Made by a program: the position numbers and the translations under genes. This document shows positions 7,636 through 16,759 of a DNA stretch of 64,000 nucleotides, in pieces. Where the stretch lies: positions 1 through 64,000 of the forward strand of contig NZ_MTQM01000005.1 in the NCBI RefSeq assembly GCF_001984105.1, read 5' to 3'. The DNA is from Microbacterium sp. CSI-V. GTDB lineage: Bacteria; Actinomycetota; Actinomycetes; Actinomycetales; Microbacteriaceae. The notes under the pieces were generated by a model. That model was not told the DNA's origin and made no database searches. It saw only the letters and a list, made by a program, of their open reading frames with translations. Position 1 is the stretch's first letter. Every line of letters begins with the position of its first letter.

Positions 7636-8786
7636 CCGGCAAGAAGATCGGCGTCGGCATCATCGGCGGCGGCCTCATGGGCCGCGAGATCGCCGCGGCT
7701 CTGCGCCGCTGGCCCGCCCTGATCGATCACCCCGCCGAGCCCGAGCTCGTCGCCGTCTGCGACATCAACCCGGCGGCGCTTTCGTTCTTCGAGCGCATCG
7801 ACACGGTGCAGCTGACCACGACCGACCACCACGAGCTGCTGGCCGACCCCCGTGTCGACGTCGTCTACATCGCCGTGCGCCACGACCTGCACGAGCGCCT
7901 CTACGTCGACACCGTCCGCGCGGGCAAGGCCCTGCTGGCCGAGAAGCCGTTCGGCATCGACCGGGCGGCCGCCGACGCGGTCGTCGCCGCGATCGGCGAG
8001 AACCCGGAATCGTTCGTGCGGGTGTCGAGCGAGATGCCGTTCTTCCCTGGCGCCCAGTGGGCCGTCGACTACGTGAAGTCCGGCGCTCTCGGCCGCATCG
8101 TCGAGGCGACCTGCTCCTTCCTGCACTCGAGCGACATCGACGTGAACAAGCCCCTCAACTGGAAGCGGCAGAAGCAGTTCTGCGGCGATGCGGGCGTGCT
8201 CAACGACCTCGGCATGCACACGTGGCACGTGCCGCTGCGGCTGGGCTGGACGCCTGAGAGAGTCGTCGGCATCCTGCAGGACATCGTCACCGAGCGCCCC
8301 GGTCCCGAGGGCTCCCCGCAGCCGTGCGACACCTGGGACAACGCGGTCATCCACTCGTGGGCCCGCCACGACGGCGCCCCCTTCCCGCTCACGACCGAGA
8401 CCAAGCGCATCGCGCCGGGTCAGAAGAACACGTGGGAGTTCGAGGCCATCGGCATGTCGGGCGGCGTGCGCTTCAGCACCAAGAACCCCAAGCAGGTCGA
8501 GGTGTTCGCGTTCGTCGACGTGCCGGGTGTCGGCCGTGAGCAGAGCTGGCAGAGCGTCGACGCGGGCAGCCAGTCGGTGTGGCCGACGGTGACCGGCCCC
8601 AACTTCGAGTCCGGATTCTCGGATGCCATCCTGCAGATGTGGGCGGCGTTCCTCGCCGAGTACGTGGGCGAGCTCGGCGACGGCTTCGGGTGCGTGCACC
8701 CCGAGGAGGCGGCGCTCACCCACCGCCTGTTCGCGGCCGCGATCGCCTCGCACGAGACGGGTGCGCTGGTCGCCCCCGCCCTCTGA
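7632..8786 (+). CDS. Gfo/Idh/MocA-family oxidoreductase
   Basis: A 384-residue NAD(P)-dependent sugar dehydrogenase. The Rossmann motif is VGIIGGGLMGREI at residues 7-19, the family motif EKPFGID contains the catalytic Lys, and NDLGMHTWHVPLRLG supplies the conserved His and Asp region. Members oxidise inositol, glucose, glucose-6-P and many cyclic sugars. The gene is translationally coupled to the aldolase and ends 22 bp before a strong terminator hairpin. Together with the isomerase and kinase it implies an oxidoreductive route for an uncommon sugar. The substrate is not predictable. Confidence 0.85.
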   Translation: MTGKKIGVGIIGGGLMGREIAAALRRWPALIDHPAEPELVAVCDINPAALSFFERIDTVQLTTTDHHELLADPRVDVVYIAVRHDLHERLYVDTVRAGKALLAEKPFGIDRAAADAVVAAIGENPESFVRVSSEMPFFPGAQWAVDYVKSGALGRIVEATCSFLHSSDIDVNKPLNWKRQKQFCGDAGVLNDLGMHTWHVPLRLGWTPERVVGILQDIVTERPGPEGSPQPCDTWDNAVIHSWARHDGAPFPLTTETKRIAPGQKNTWEFEAIGMSGGVRFSTKNPKQVEVFAFVDVPGVGREQSWQSVDAGSQSVWPTVTGPNFESGFSDAILQMWAAFLAEYVGELGDGFGCVHPEEAALTHRLFAAAIASHETGALVAPAL

Positions 8787-8807
8787 TCCCCCGCTCGCGC
8801 GCTCCAC

Positions 8808-8835
8808 GGGTGCCCCGACGATCGTCGGGGCACCC
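8808..8835 (+). terminator. Rho-independent terminator after the aldolase-dehydrogenase operon
   Basis: A perfect 28-bp palindrome (half-site GGGTGCCCCGACGA) followed by GTTTG, beginning 22 bp after the dehydrogenase stop. The next gene runs in the same direction, so it isolates the two units. The T tract is short, as usual in high-GC Actinobacteria. Confidence 0.75.
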
Positions 8836-8927
8836 GTTTGGCGTACCCGGAGCCGTCGCGTCCACCGGCACCGGTTCCGTTCCCTATGCTCGGAGGATGC
8901 CGGACCCCCGGCGTCCCGAGGAGTCGC

Positions 8928-9923
8928 ATGCGAAAGTCCGGCCGGCCGACCATGGTCGACGTGGCCGCCGAAGCGGGCGTCAGCTTCAAGACGGTGTCAC
9001 GGGTCATCAACGGCCAACCCCACGTCGATCCCGCCATGGCGGAGCGCGTCCTCGCCGCCGTCGACCGCCTCGGCTATCACCGCAACGCGCTCGCCGCCAG
9101 CCTGCGCTCCGGCAACCGCGACACGATCGGTTTCATCGCCGCCGACCTGTCGAACACGTTCTACATGGCGATCGCCGCCGCCATCTCCACGGTCGCGACC
9201 CGGGAGCGCATGCACATCGTCATGGCGTCCAGCGAAGAGGATGCCGCGACCGAACGGACACTCGCCCTCGATCTCTGCCAGCGCCAGGTCGGGGGACTCA
9301 TCGTGGTGCCGACCGCCGACGATCACTCCTACCTGCAGCGGGAGGTCGAGCTCGGCACGCCGGTGATCTTCCTCGACCGACCCGGCACCGGCATCCCCGC
9401 CGACGTCATCCTCCTCGACAACCGCGGCGGAGCGAGGGACGCCGTCGCCGAGCTGCTCGCGAACGGGCACCGGCGGATCGCGGTCCTCCTCGATGCGCGC
9501 ACGATCTACACCATGTCGGAGCGGTGGGCGGGCGTCGAAGAGGCCTTCGCCGCCGCGGGCCGCGCGTACGACCCCGCCCTCGTCGTGGAGGGCCTGCACA
9601 CCCCCGCTGCGGCGCGCGACGCGCTCGCGCGTCTGCTCGATTCCGATGACCCTCCGACCGCGGTGTTCTGCGGGAACAACCGCCTCACGATCGGCGCGCT
9701 GGAGACGATCCTGCCCCGCGGGGCCGACGTCGCCGTCACCGGCTTCGACGATTTCGAGATCTCGAACCTCCTTCCGCGGCGCATCCGCATCGTCGACTAC
9801 GACGTCACCGACCTCGGCACCCGCGCCGCCCGGACGCTGCTGGCGCGCGTCGCCGACCCGGCCACCGGTGCGCACACGCAGCTCGTGCCCACGCGGCTGG
9901 TCGATCGGGGCGGCATCCGCTGA
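8928..9923 (+). CDS. LacI-family transcriptional regulator
   Basis: A 331-residue LacI/GalR protein with helix-turn-helix TMVDVAAEAGVSFKTVSRVING at residues 8-29 and an effector-binding domain with the usual GFDDFEISN segment near the C-terminus. The ATG at 8928 has a GAGGAG ribosome binding site 5 bp upstream, so the longer upstream frame was rejected. It is monocistronic; no adjacent palindromic operator was recognised. It may regulate the first cluster or a distant locus. Confidence 0.88.
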   Translation: MRKSGRPTMVDVAAEAGVSFKTVSRVINGQPHVDPAMAERVLAAVDRLGYHRNALAASLRSGNRDTIGFIAADLSNTFYMAIAAAISTVATRERMHIVMASSEEDAATERTLALDLCQRQVGGLIVVPTADDHSYLQREVELGTPVIFLDRPGTGIPADVILLDNRGGARDAVAELLANGHRRIAVLLDARTIYTMSERWAGVEEAFAAAGRAYDPALVVEGLHTPAAARDALARLLDSDDPPTAVFCGNNRLTIGALETILPRGADVAVTGFDDFEISNLLPRRIRIVDYDVTDLGTRAARTLLARVADPATGAHTQLVPTRLVDRGGIR

Positions 9924-10013
9924 TCGCCCCCGCGCTGTCATCGACGACGCGGCGGCCTGCTCGCCGGCCCGCACCGGCCGGCCGGCCGGGGCGGCGGCCT
10001 CCTCTCCCCCGGC

Positions 10014-10078
10014 CATAAACGCGATCCGCGCGCATAAACGCGCTGCCGTCGCGTTCATGGCCGCGAATCGCGTTCATC
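10014..10078. repeat. Palindromic element, family A copy 1
   Basis: A nested imperfect palindrome. The outer arm CATAAACGCGATCCGCG and inner arm CATAAACGCG on the left are answered on the right by CGCGTTCATG and GAATCGCGTTCAT, giving about 29 paired positions with A-to-G changes that keep G-U pairing. It lies 90 bp after the LacI stop and 98 bp before the ROK gene, both on the plus strand. Confidence 0.85.
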
Positions 10079-10175
10079 GCGCACTCGACGGCGGGGGCCA
10101 CGGCGGATGCGGCGGCGGCGGCGGGGGACGGCACCGCGTGCCACGGCGACCCCGCCGCCGTGGCACAGTGGTCGG

Positions 10176-11333
10176 ATGGTCACCGCGAGCAGGGGCGACG
10201 GCATGCGCCGCGCGAACCTCGCGCTCGTGCTGCGCACCGTGCACCGCGAGGGTCCGCGTTCGCGCGCCGCACTGACCGAGGCGACGGGCCTGAACCGCTC
10301 GACGATCGCCGACCTCGTGGGCGAGCTCGTGGGTGACGGCCTCGTCGTCGAGCGCGCCCCCGACCCGGTCGGCCGCGTCGGCCGCCCCTCGCCGACCGTC
10401 TCCCCGGATCCGCGCGTGGTCGCGATCGGCGTGAACCCCGAGGTCGACGCGCTCGACATCGGAGCGTTCGCCCTCGACGGCACGGCGGTCGCCCGCGAGC
10501 GCCTCCCGCAGACCGGGCTGCTGACCCCCGAGCGCACCGCCGAGCTCGTGGGCGAACGCCTCGCCGCGTGGGCGGACGGCCCCCTGCGCGGACGCCGCAC
10601 GGTGGGGGTGGGCGTCGCCGTCCCGGGGCCGGTGCGCGCCGCCGACGGCCTCGTCCGCACCGCCCCGCACCTGGAGTGGACGGATGCCGCGATCGGCGCC
10701 CTCGTCACGGAAGCGACGGGTCTGCCGGCCCGCGTGGGCAACGACGCCGCCCTCGGCGCGCTGGCGGAGTACCTCTTCGGCGCCGCCCGCGGCGCGCACG
10801 ACGTCGTGTACCTCAACGGCGGGGCGAGCGGCATCGGCGGCGCGGTCATCGTCGGCGGGACGCCGCTCGGCGGAGCCGGGGGCTACGCGGGCGAGTTCGG
10901 GCAGAACCGTCCGGGGATCGTGGATGCCGCCGACCGCCGTGCCGCGGACGGCGTGCTCGAGGACGAGGTGAGCCGCGCGCGGCTCCTCGCGGCCCTGCAC
11001 CTCGACGCGGTCGACGACTCGGTGCTCGCCGAGGCCCTGGCATCCACCGACGATCCGGGAGCGCACGCCGAGACGGCACGGCAGCGGCGCATCCTCGCCA
11101 CGGCGCTCGCGAACGCCGCGAACGTCCTCAACCCCGCGGTGATCGTGCTGGGCGGCTTCCTCGCGACGCTGGCGGCGCTCGACCTCGACGGCCTCGACGC
11201 CGCGGTGCGCGCGCAGACCATGCCCGCGTGCGCCGAGGACCTGCGGCTGCGCGTCGCCGCGCTGGGCGAGAACCGCCTGCTCGTGGGGGCCGCCGAGGCG
11301 GTGTTCGAGGCGGAGCTCTTCCCGACTCCGTGA
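10176..11333 (+). CDS. ROK-family transcriptional regulator without the zinc motif
   Basis: A 385-residue ROK (NagC/XylR-type) regulator. A winged helix-turn-helix occupies residues 10-65 (SRAALTEATGLNRSTIADLVGELVGDGLV), followed by a sugar-kinase-fold domain containing GVAVPGPV, ARVGNDAALGALAEYLFG and GGAGGYAGEFGQNRP. The Cys-rich zinc site normally following the GE(F/I)GH segment (CxCGxxGC) is absent; the segment reads GIVDAADRRAADG. Such zinc-less members are probably dedicated regulators, not kinases. The ATG at 10176 is the first codon giving the conserved MRRANLALVLRTV start region. Confidence 0.85.
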   Translation: MVTASRGDGMRRANLALVLRTVHREGPRSRAALTEATGLNRSTIADLVGELVGDGLVVERAPDPVGRVGRPSPTVSPDPRVVAIGVNPEVDALDIGAFALDGTAVARERLPQTGLLTPERTAELVGERLAAWADGPLRGRRTVGVGVAVPGPVRAADGLVRTAPHLEWTDAAIGALVTEATGLPARVGNDAALGALAEYLFGAARGAHDVVYLNGGASGIGGAVIVGGTPLGGAGGYAGEFGQNRPGIVDAADRRAADGVLEDEVSRARLLAALHLDAVDDSVLAEALASTDDPGAHAETARQRRILATALANAANVLNPAVIVLGGFLATLAALDLDGLDAAVRAQTMPACAEDLRLRVAALGENRLLVGAAEAVFEAELFPTP

Positions 11334-11376
11334 CCCGCGGGCCCGGGCGCGGTCCTCGCGCGGCAGGATGGACCGC

Positions 11377-12630
11377 ATGACGCTCACCCGCTCCTCCGGC
11401 ACGAACTGGTCGGGGAACCACCGCTACCGCGCCGCCGAGACACTGCTGCCCACAGACCTCGACGAGCTCGCGGCGGCGGTCTCGGCCGCGGATTCGCTCC
11501 GCGTCCAGGCCACCCGCCACACGTTCACCGATGTCGGCGACACCGACGGGTCGTTGATCTCGCTCGAGAACCTGCCCGTGCGGATCGAGGTCGACGGCGA
11601 GCGCGTCCGCGTCGAGGGGCTGGTGACGTTCGCGCAGCTCGCACCCGTGCTCGAGGCCGAGGGGCGCGCCCTCCACAACCTCGGCTCGCTCCCCCACATC
11701 TCCGTCGCCGGCGCCGCCGCGACCGGTACCCACGGCTCCGGCACCCGCAACGGCAACCTCTCGAGCGCCGTGACCGCCCTGGAGATCATGGATGCCGCCG
11801 GCGACCGCCACTTCGTCCACGGCGAGCACCCGTGGTTCCCGGCGGCTGCGCTCGGTCTCGGCGCCTTCGGTGTCGTGACGGCCGTGGAGCTCCGCACCGT
11901 CCCGACCTACACCGTGACGGCCGAGGCCTACACCGGCGTCGCGTGGGACGACATCGTGGCCGACCCGCGGCGTCTGTTCGCGAGCGCGTACAGCGTCAGC
12001 GTCTTCACGACGTGGGGCGACCCCGCCCACGATCTCGTCTGGGTCAAGACGACGGATGCCGATCCCGAACCGGGCTACGTGACCGACCTGGGCGGCCGCC
12101 CGATCGGCGACGACCTGCACCTCGGACGCATCCGCACCGTGGGCAACACGACCGGGCGCGGGACGCCCGGGCCGTGGCACACCCGCCTCCCCCACTTCCG
12201 CGCCGAGGCCCTCCCCAGCGACGGCGACGAGATCCAGTCCGAGTACTTCGTCCCCCTGGATGCCGCGGCGGACGCGCTCGCGGCGGTGCGGGCTCTGGCA
12301 TCCACGATCGATCCGGTGCTTCTCGTGACGGAGCTGCGGACCGTCGCGGCCGACGACCTGTGGCTCAGCCCGGCGTATCAGCGGGACGTTCTGGCGATCC
12401 ACTTCACGTGGCGCAACGACAACGCCGGGGTCGCGGCGGTGCTGCCCGCCATCGAGGCCGCGCTGGCCCCGTTCGACGCCCGCCCTCACTGGGGCAAGGC
12501 GTTCACGATGCCTGGCGAGACGATCCGCGCGACCCTCCCGCACGTCGCGGATTTCCTGGCCGCGGCGCGGGAGGCCGACCCGCGGGGCATCTTCCGCAAT
12601 GCGTTCCTGGAGCGCACGCTCGGGCTGTGA
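11377..12630 (+). CDS. FAD-dependent alditol/xylitol oxidase (AldO-like)
   Basis: A 417-residue flavoprotein of the vanillyl-alcohol-oxidase fold, closely resembling Streptomyces alditol oxidase along its whole length: TNWSGN at the N-terminus, RHTF (position of the covalent flavin His), SLPHISVAGAAATGTHGSG, ELRTVAADDLWLSPAY and HWGKAFTMP. AldO oxidises the terminal CH2OH of polyols such as xylitol and sorbitol using O2, releasing H2O2. The ATG at 11377 has an AGGA 8 bp upstream; an in-frame ATG at 11368 is possible. It follows the ROK gene by 43 bp, so ROK control is plausible. Confidence 0.85.
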   Translation: MTLTRSSGTNWSGNHRYRAAETLLPTDLDELAAAVSAADSLRVQATRHTFTDVGDTDGSLISLENLPVRIEVDGERVRVEGLVTFAQLAPVLEAEGRALHNLGSLPHISVAGAAATGTHGSGTRNGNLSSAVTALEIMDAAGDRHFVHGEHPWFPAAALGLGAFGVVTAVELRTVPTYTVTAEAYTGVAWDDIVADPRRLFASAYSVSVFTTWGDPAHDLVWVKTTDADPEPGYVTDLGGRPIGDDLHLGRIRTVGNTTGRGTPGPWHTRLPHFRAEALPSDGDEIQSEYFVPLDAAADALAAVRALASTIDPVLLVTELRTVAADDLWLSPAYQRDVLAIHFTWRNDNAGVAAVLPAIEAALAPFDARPHWGKAFTMPGETIRATLPHVADFLAAAREADPRGIFRNAFLERTLGL

Positions 12631-12797
12631 GGACGCGGGCGGTTCGACGCACGACCGGGTGACCGCGGGCACCGGTGCGGACGCGCATCGGGTGATCTCG
12701 GTGTCGACGGCGGCCTGAACGGCGCGCGAGCGGCGGGCCGCCGGGCGGGGCACGGGCGACACTGTGAGGTCGCCCCGCTGCGCCCCCAGGAGTGCCC

Positions 12798-14006
12798 ATG
12801 CCTTCTTCCCCCCTCGCCGAGGGCTGGATGCCGACCGCCTTCGGCGCCCTCGACGTCGCCGGCGCGCCGGGCTTCGCCGCCGAGGCCGAGATCCTCCTCG
12901 TCCCGACGCTGCCCGGGCCCGCACTGTGCCTCGTGTCGCACGGCGCGGATCTGTGGCGCCGACTGATCCGCGAGGCTCCGGTTCCGAGCGCCGCCTTCGA
13001 CGACGCCGACCTCGACGTTCTCGCGCAATGGCGCCGGCTGGGCATCGCCGCGTTCGGCTCGGACCACCCCGCACGGGCGCATCACCTGAAGCGGGCCGTG
13101 CTCTCGTCGCCCCTGCACGAGCTCGTGTACGCCGTCACGGCCCACGTGGCGGCGGAGCTCGGTGTCCGCACCGTGTTCATCAAGGGGCCCAGCCTCCACC
13201 GCCAGGGGCTCCGCGAGCGGGAACACTCCGCGGACGTCGACGTCTGGTGCGAGCCGGCTCGGGCGGAGGAGCTCGTCCGCGCCCTCGCCGCCTGGGGCTG
13301 GCACCGCTCCCCCGATCCGTGGTTCGGAACGCCGGTTCCGCACAGCACGACGATGAGCCCCGAGACCTGGGGATGCGAGATCGACGTGCATCGCCGCGTT
13401 CCGGGCCTGACCCTCGACGACGCGTCGGCGTTCGAGGCCGTCTCGGCGTCGTGCGTGACGACGGAGTACGCGGGGACGGAGGTTCGGATCCCCTCGCGCG
13501 ACGTGCACGCGGTGCTCGCCGCGGTCAACGTCGTCCGGCCGGCGATCGGCGAGCGCGGGCGCTCGGCGGACGCGTCGACCACCGCCGTACGCATGCTCGC
13601 CGCGGCCGGAGGCACCCTCGGGAGCGCCCGCGCGCTCGGAGCCGTCCCGGCTCTGCGGCGCGAGTTGACCGAGGTGTTCGGCGCCGAGGCGACGGCAGGG
13701 TCCGCGGCCTCGACCCCGAGGGACTGGCACTGGCGGGGGCGTCCCGACACGGCGCACGCGTACCTCGCGGCGCTTCGGACCCTGCCGATCCTCCGGCGCC
13801 CGCGGGCGCTCGTGCGTCTGCTGTGGCCCGACGACGACGTCGCGCTCGCCTCGGCACGCCGCGCCGGAGACCCCACCGACGACCCCCGCCGCGCCCGCCT
13901 GCGGCGGCTGGCGCGCGGCCTGCGCGCGTGGGTGCGCGGGCGTCGGACGGTCCGCGAGCGGATGCCGACCTCCCCGTCGCTCCGCCACTCCGAGAAGACA
14001 CCATGA
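12798..14006 (+). CDS. NTP_transf_5-type nucleotidyltransferase-fold protein of the polysaccharide locus
   Basis: A 402-residue protein with the NTP_transf_5 hallmark FIKGPSLHRQGLREREHSADVDVW at about residues 130-153, where a KGP loop is followed by an Asp pair. Proteins of this family occur in exopolysaccharide loci, and their biochemical role is unknown. An AGGAG site 5 bp upstream fixes the start at 12798; an upstream GTG at 12792 overlaps that site. The stop overlaps the ATG of the polymerase gene (ATGA), tying it to polysaccharide assembly. Confidence 0.7.
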   Translation: MPSSPLAEGWMPTAFGALDVAGAPGFAAEAEILLVPTLPGPALCLVSHGADLWRRLIREAPVPSAAFDDADLDVLAQWRRLGIAAFGSDHPARAHHLKRAVLSSPLHELVYAVTAHVAAELGVRTVFIKGPSLHRQGLREREHSADVDVWCEPARAEELVRALAAWGWHRSPDPWFGTPVPHSTTMSPETWGCEIDVHRRVPGLTLDDASAFEAVSASCVTTEYAGTEVRIPSRDVHAVLAAVNVVRPAIGERGRSADASTTAVRMLAAAGGTLGSARALGAVPALRRELTEVFGAEATAGSAASTPRDWHWRGRPDTAHAYLAALRTLPILRRPRALVRLLWPDDDVALASARRAGDPTDDPRRARLRRLARGLRAWVRGRRTVRERMPTSPSLRHSEKTP

Positions 14007-15334
14007 CGATCGGCTCCCTGGTTCTGATCTCGGCCTGCATGATCAGCGTGTGGGTGGTGCTCCGCGCCCCGGCGTCGGCGGCGCCGGCCCGCGCGGTCGC
14101 GGCGATCATCGTGATCTCGACCCTGGTCCCCGTCGGATCGGTCCGGGATCAGACGATGGCGATGACGGCGCTCGCCACGATCGTCCTGCTGGGTCTGTTC
14201 GCCGTGGTCCGGCGCGACGCCTCGACGCCGTGGCCGCCGCTGTGGGGGGCGTGCCTGTTCGCCGCGTTCGGCCTCTGGCTGATCCTCCGCATCCTCGGCC
14301 AGTTCTCCCCCGCGTCCACGCTGCTGCAGGCGGGGATGCTCGCCTCCGCGATGGCGCTGGCCTTCGTCGTCCCGCTGCTGCGGAAGGAAGACCTCCCCGC
14401 GGTGGCGGACACGTTCCTGTGGCTCGTCCTCGCGCACACCGCCTACGCCGCTCTCGAACAGACCGGCACCGTCGACGCGATCTGGCCCCTCCGGGTGGAA
14501 TCGCTGGAGAACATCGACGATCGAGCCAACGTCCTCATCCCGGCCCTCACCGGCCGATCGCAGAGCACCTTCGGGCACCCGATCCCGTTCGCCGTCTTCG
14601 CCAGCGTCGCAGCGCTCGTGCTGGTCCACGCCGCCGCGCGGACCCGACGCCGGCGGTACGCGGGCGGTGTCGTCGTCGCGGCGGCCGCCGTCGCCCTGTC
14701 GGGCACCCGGAGCGCCGTCGTCGCGCTCCTCGCGGCGCTCCTCGCCTACGGGCTCGCGAATCTGCGGTGGCGACGGCTCCTGGCCATGATCGCCGGGGCG
14801 GGAGTGCTCGCGATCGCCGCGCTCCTCGTCGACCTGCCGACCCTCCTCGCCCTCGACGGACGGTTCGAGTCCTCGGTGTCGTACATCCACCGCTCGCTCG
14901 TGGTCGGGTCGTGGGACGCGTTGTGGGCGCGCGGCGAGGCCGCGGTCGTATTCGGCTCGGGGGCGGGGGCGAGTGCGGAACTCTTCCGCGCGGGCATCGT
15001 GCGCGGGGCGAGCAACCTCCTCTACTTCGACAACGCCTATGTGTCGCTGTTCGCCCTCTCCGGGCTCGTCGCGCTCGTCCTGTTCTGCGCGGTGCTGGGG
15101 CGCGCGCTCTTCGGCGGCGCGCTGGCGATCGGCGGCGCGACGTTCCTCGCGGTGATGGGCTTCTCGTTCGATGAGCAGCAGTGGCAGATCGTCCTGATCC
15201 TGCTGGCCTTCTGCGCTCTGCTGCCGCGCGCGTTCGGCACGGTCTCGCGCCGCGGCGATGCTCTCGACGCGAGCGACGGGGCGTCTCACCCCCCGTCGGA
15301 CACCCGGCGCACGGCGATCACCGCGGAGACGTAG
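14003..15334 (+). CDS. O-antigen polymerase/ligase-like membrane protein (Wzy-like)
   Basis: A 443-residue polytopic membrane protein with about ten hydrophobic segments. A loop containing NIDDRANVLIPALTGRSQSTFGHP sits around residues 170-195, and the Wzy_C-like motif SGTRSAVVALLAALLAYG follows near residue 235. Wzy proteins polymerise lipid-linked repeat units on the outer face of the membrane. It is coupled to the preceding NTP_transf_5 gene. Its last 49 bp overlap, tail to tail, the convergent flippase gene. Confidence 0.75.
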   Translation: MTIGSLVLISACMISVWVVLRAPASAAPARAVAAIIVISTLVPVGSVRDQTMAMTALATIVLLGLFAVVRRDASTPWPPLWGACLFAAFGLWLILRILGQFSPASTLLQAGMLASAMALAFVVPLLRKEDLPAVADTFLWLVLAHTAYAALEQTGTVDAIWPLRVESLENIDDRANVLIPALTGRSQSTFGHPIPFAVFASVAALVLVHAAARTRRRRYAGGVVVAAAAVALSGTRSAVVALLAALLAYGLANLRWRRLLAMIAGAGVLAIAALLVDLPTLLALDGRFESSVSYIHRSLVVGSWDALWARGEAAVVFGSGAGASAELFRAGIVRGASNLLYFDNAYVSLFALSGLVALVLFCAVLGRALFGGALAIGGATFLAVMGFSFDEQQWQIVLILLAFCALLPRAFGTVSRRGDALDASDGASHPPSDTRRTAITAET

Positions 15335-16500
15335 CCGATCACGCTCACCGCCTCGGCGACGGCGAGAGCCCAGGGGATGCCGGGAGCGCCGAGAGCTGCG
15401 ACGAGGGGGAACGCCGCAGCTGCACCGCAAACGAGACCGGCCGCGTCCGAGACGAGCACGTATCCCGTGCGGGCGCGGGGAACGAGGACGTTGCGCACGA
15501 GGGGCGTGCCGACCGAGACGAAGAAGAAGGCGGCGGCGTATCCCCGGAGGAATTCGGGGGTGGATGCCACGTGCGCCCCCCAGAGCACGCCGGTGGTCCA
15601 CGGCCCGAGCAGGGCGAGCCCGAGCGCTCCGCCCGCGCCGACGATTCCGTGCAGCAGGAGCGCGACGCGCTGTCGCCGACCGCGGGTCCCCTGCTCGAGC
15701 ACCCAGTTCTGCAGAGCGTCGCCGAGCGCGGACACGCTGAAGAGCGAGTACCGGTACAGGCGATCGGCCGAGGCGAGGAACACCACCGAGCCGGGGGCGT
15801 GCACGACGGTCGCGGCGGGGACCGGGGCGGCCGACCGCACCCCGGCCAGCATGAGGACCCCGGCGCCGGGAGCGCTCGACCGCACCGCCGAACGCAGAGC
15901 GTCCGCACCCGGCCAGGGCGGGATCGTCCACGAGAAGTACCGCCGATGGAACATCCCGAGCGCCACGACGATCCCCGCGACGATGCACGCGGGGTACCAC
16001 AGCGGCTCCCCCGTCGCCGCGACGAGGCCCGCGCCGACCGCGAGAGCGAGCATGCGCGGAACCACCTCGAAGGCGGTGATGAGACGCGCCCGCCCCACAC
16101 CGATCGCGTACCAGGTCATGGACATCCCCGACAGCGCCGCGGCGACGCACATGAGCGCGGCGAGCACCCCCGTGCCGCCGGGCGAGGTCACCACCGACAG
16201 CGCGACCGCCGCCGGCGTGACCACGGCGAACACAGCCAGTCGGAGCCACCACGACGCCGCGTAGGTCATCCGTCGACGGCGGTCGCTCGGGGCGAGCGCC
16301 ACGATCGGGGGGCCGACCACCTGCCAGCCGAACATCGTCACCGCCGTGGCGAAGGAGCCGATCGCCTGGCCGATGTTGAGTCCCGCCCACTGGTCGAGCG
16401 TGGAGGCGCGGGAGACGACCCCCAGCAGGAGCAGAGGGGCGAGCGAGGCGAGGAGCGGGAGCGAGCCGAAGCCCGCGAGGCGCCCGAGAAGGACCTTCAT
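15286..16500 (-). CDS. Polysaccharide flippase-like membrane protein (Wzx/MATE-like)
   Basis: A 404-residue membrane protein with around eleven to twelve hydrophobic segments and few charged residues inside them. The arrangement resembles Wzx/MVF-type lipid-linked oligosaccharide flippases. It starts with MKVLLGRLAGFGSLPLLASL at 16500. No enzymatic motif is present. The position opposite the Wzy-like polymerase and among glycosyltransferases supports a repeat-unit export role. The last 49 bp overlap the polymerase gene on the other strand. Confidence 0.7.
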   Translation of the reverse strand: MKVLLGRLAGFGSLPLLASLAPLLLLGVVSRASTLDQWAGLNIGQAIGSFATAVTMFGWQVVGPPIVALAPSDRRRRMTYAASWWLRLAVFAVVTPAAVALSVVTSPGGTGVLAALMCVAAALSGMSMTWYAIGVGRARLITAFEVVPRMLALAVGAGLVAATGEPLWYPACIVAGIVVALGMFHRRYFSWTIPPWPGADALRSAVRSSAPGAGVLMLAGVRSAAPVPAATVVHAPGSVVFLASADRLYRYSLFSVSALGDALQNWVLEQGTRGRRQRVALLLHGIVGAGGALGLALLGPWTTGVLWGAHVASTPEFLRGYAAAFFFVSVGTPLVRNVLVPRARTGYVLVSDAAGLVCGAAAAFPLVAALGAPGIPWALAVAEAVSVIGYVSAVIAVRRVSDGG

Positions 16501-16759
16501 GCGGAAGAGTCGCGGGGGCGGGAGGTCACCGTGCGATCCTGTCCGGCTGCTTCCCGGTGCTGCGCCGGGGCGGATCCGACCCTCGAGAGGTGAGGCCGTA
16601 AGGCCGCACGGGTGATTCTTCGGGCGGATCCGCCGACGGCGTCCGCACCCGGGCGCACGGGAGCACACGCGCCGGGCCACGTCGCGCGGTCCTCTCACGA
16701 CCGCGTCCGCCCGCCGCGCGAGACTCCGCCCCCGCCGCGGCCGCCGTAAGAAAAGGCGA
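16501..16759. other. Divergent intergenic region of the polysaccharide locus
   Basis: A 259-bp divergent gap between the flippase and a GT2 gene. It must hold the promoters for both, but no convincing -35/-10 pair or operator palindrome was recognised. No coding signal was seen. Confidence 0.4.

Noticed and set aside
12754-12775. Hairpin GGGCGAC...GTCGCCC as a leader regulatory RNA upstream of the NTP_transf_5 gene
   Set aside because: A 7-bp GC stem is expected often by chance at this base composition, and no known riboswitch pattern or alternative fold could be recognised.
13082-16390. Minus-strand open frame of about 1,100 codons across the polymerase and NTP_transf_5 genes
   Set aside because: Arg/Pro/Gly-rich shadow in the frame opposite two genes with recognisable family motifs; it crosses gene boundaries without any domain.
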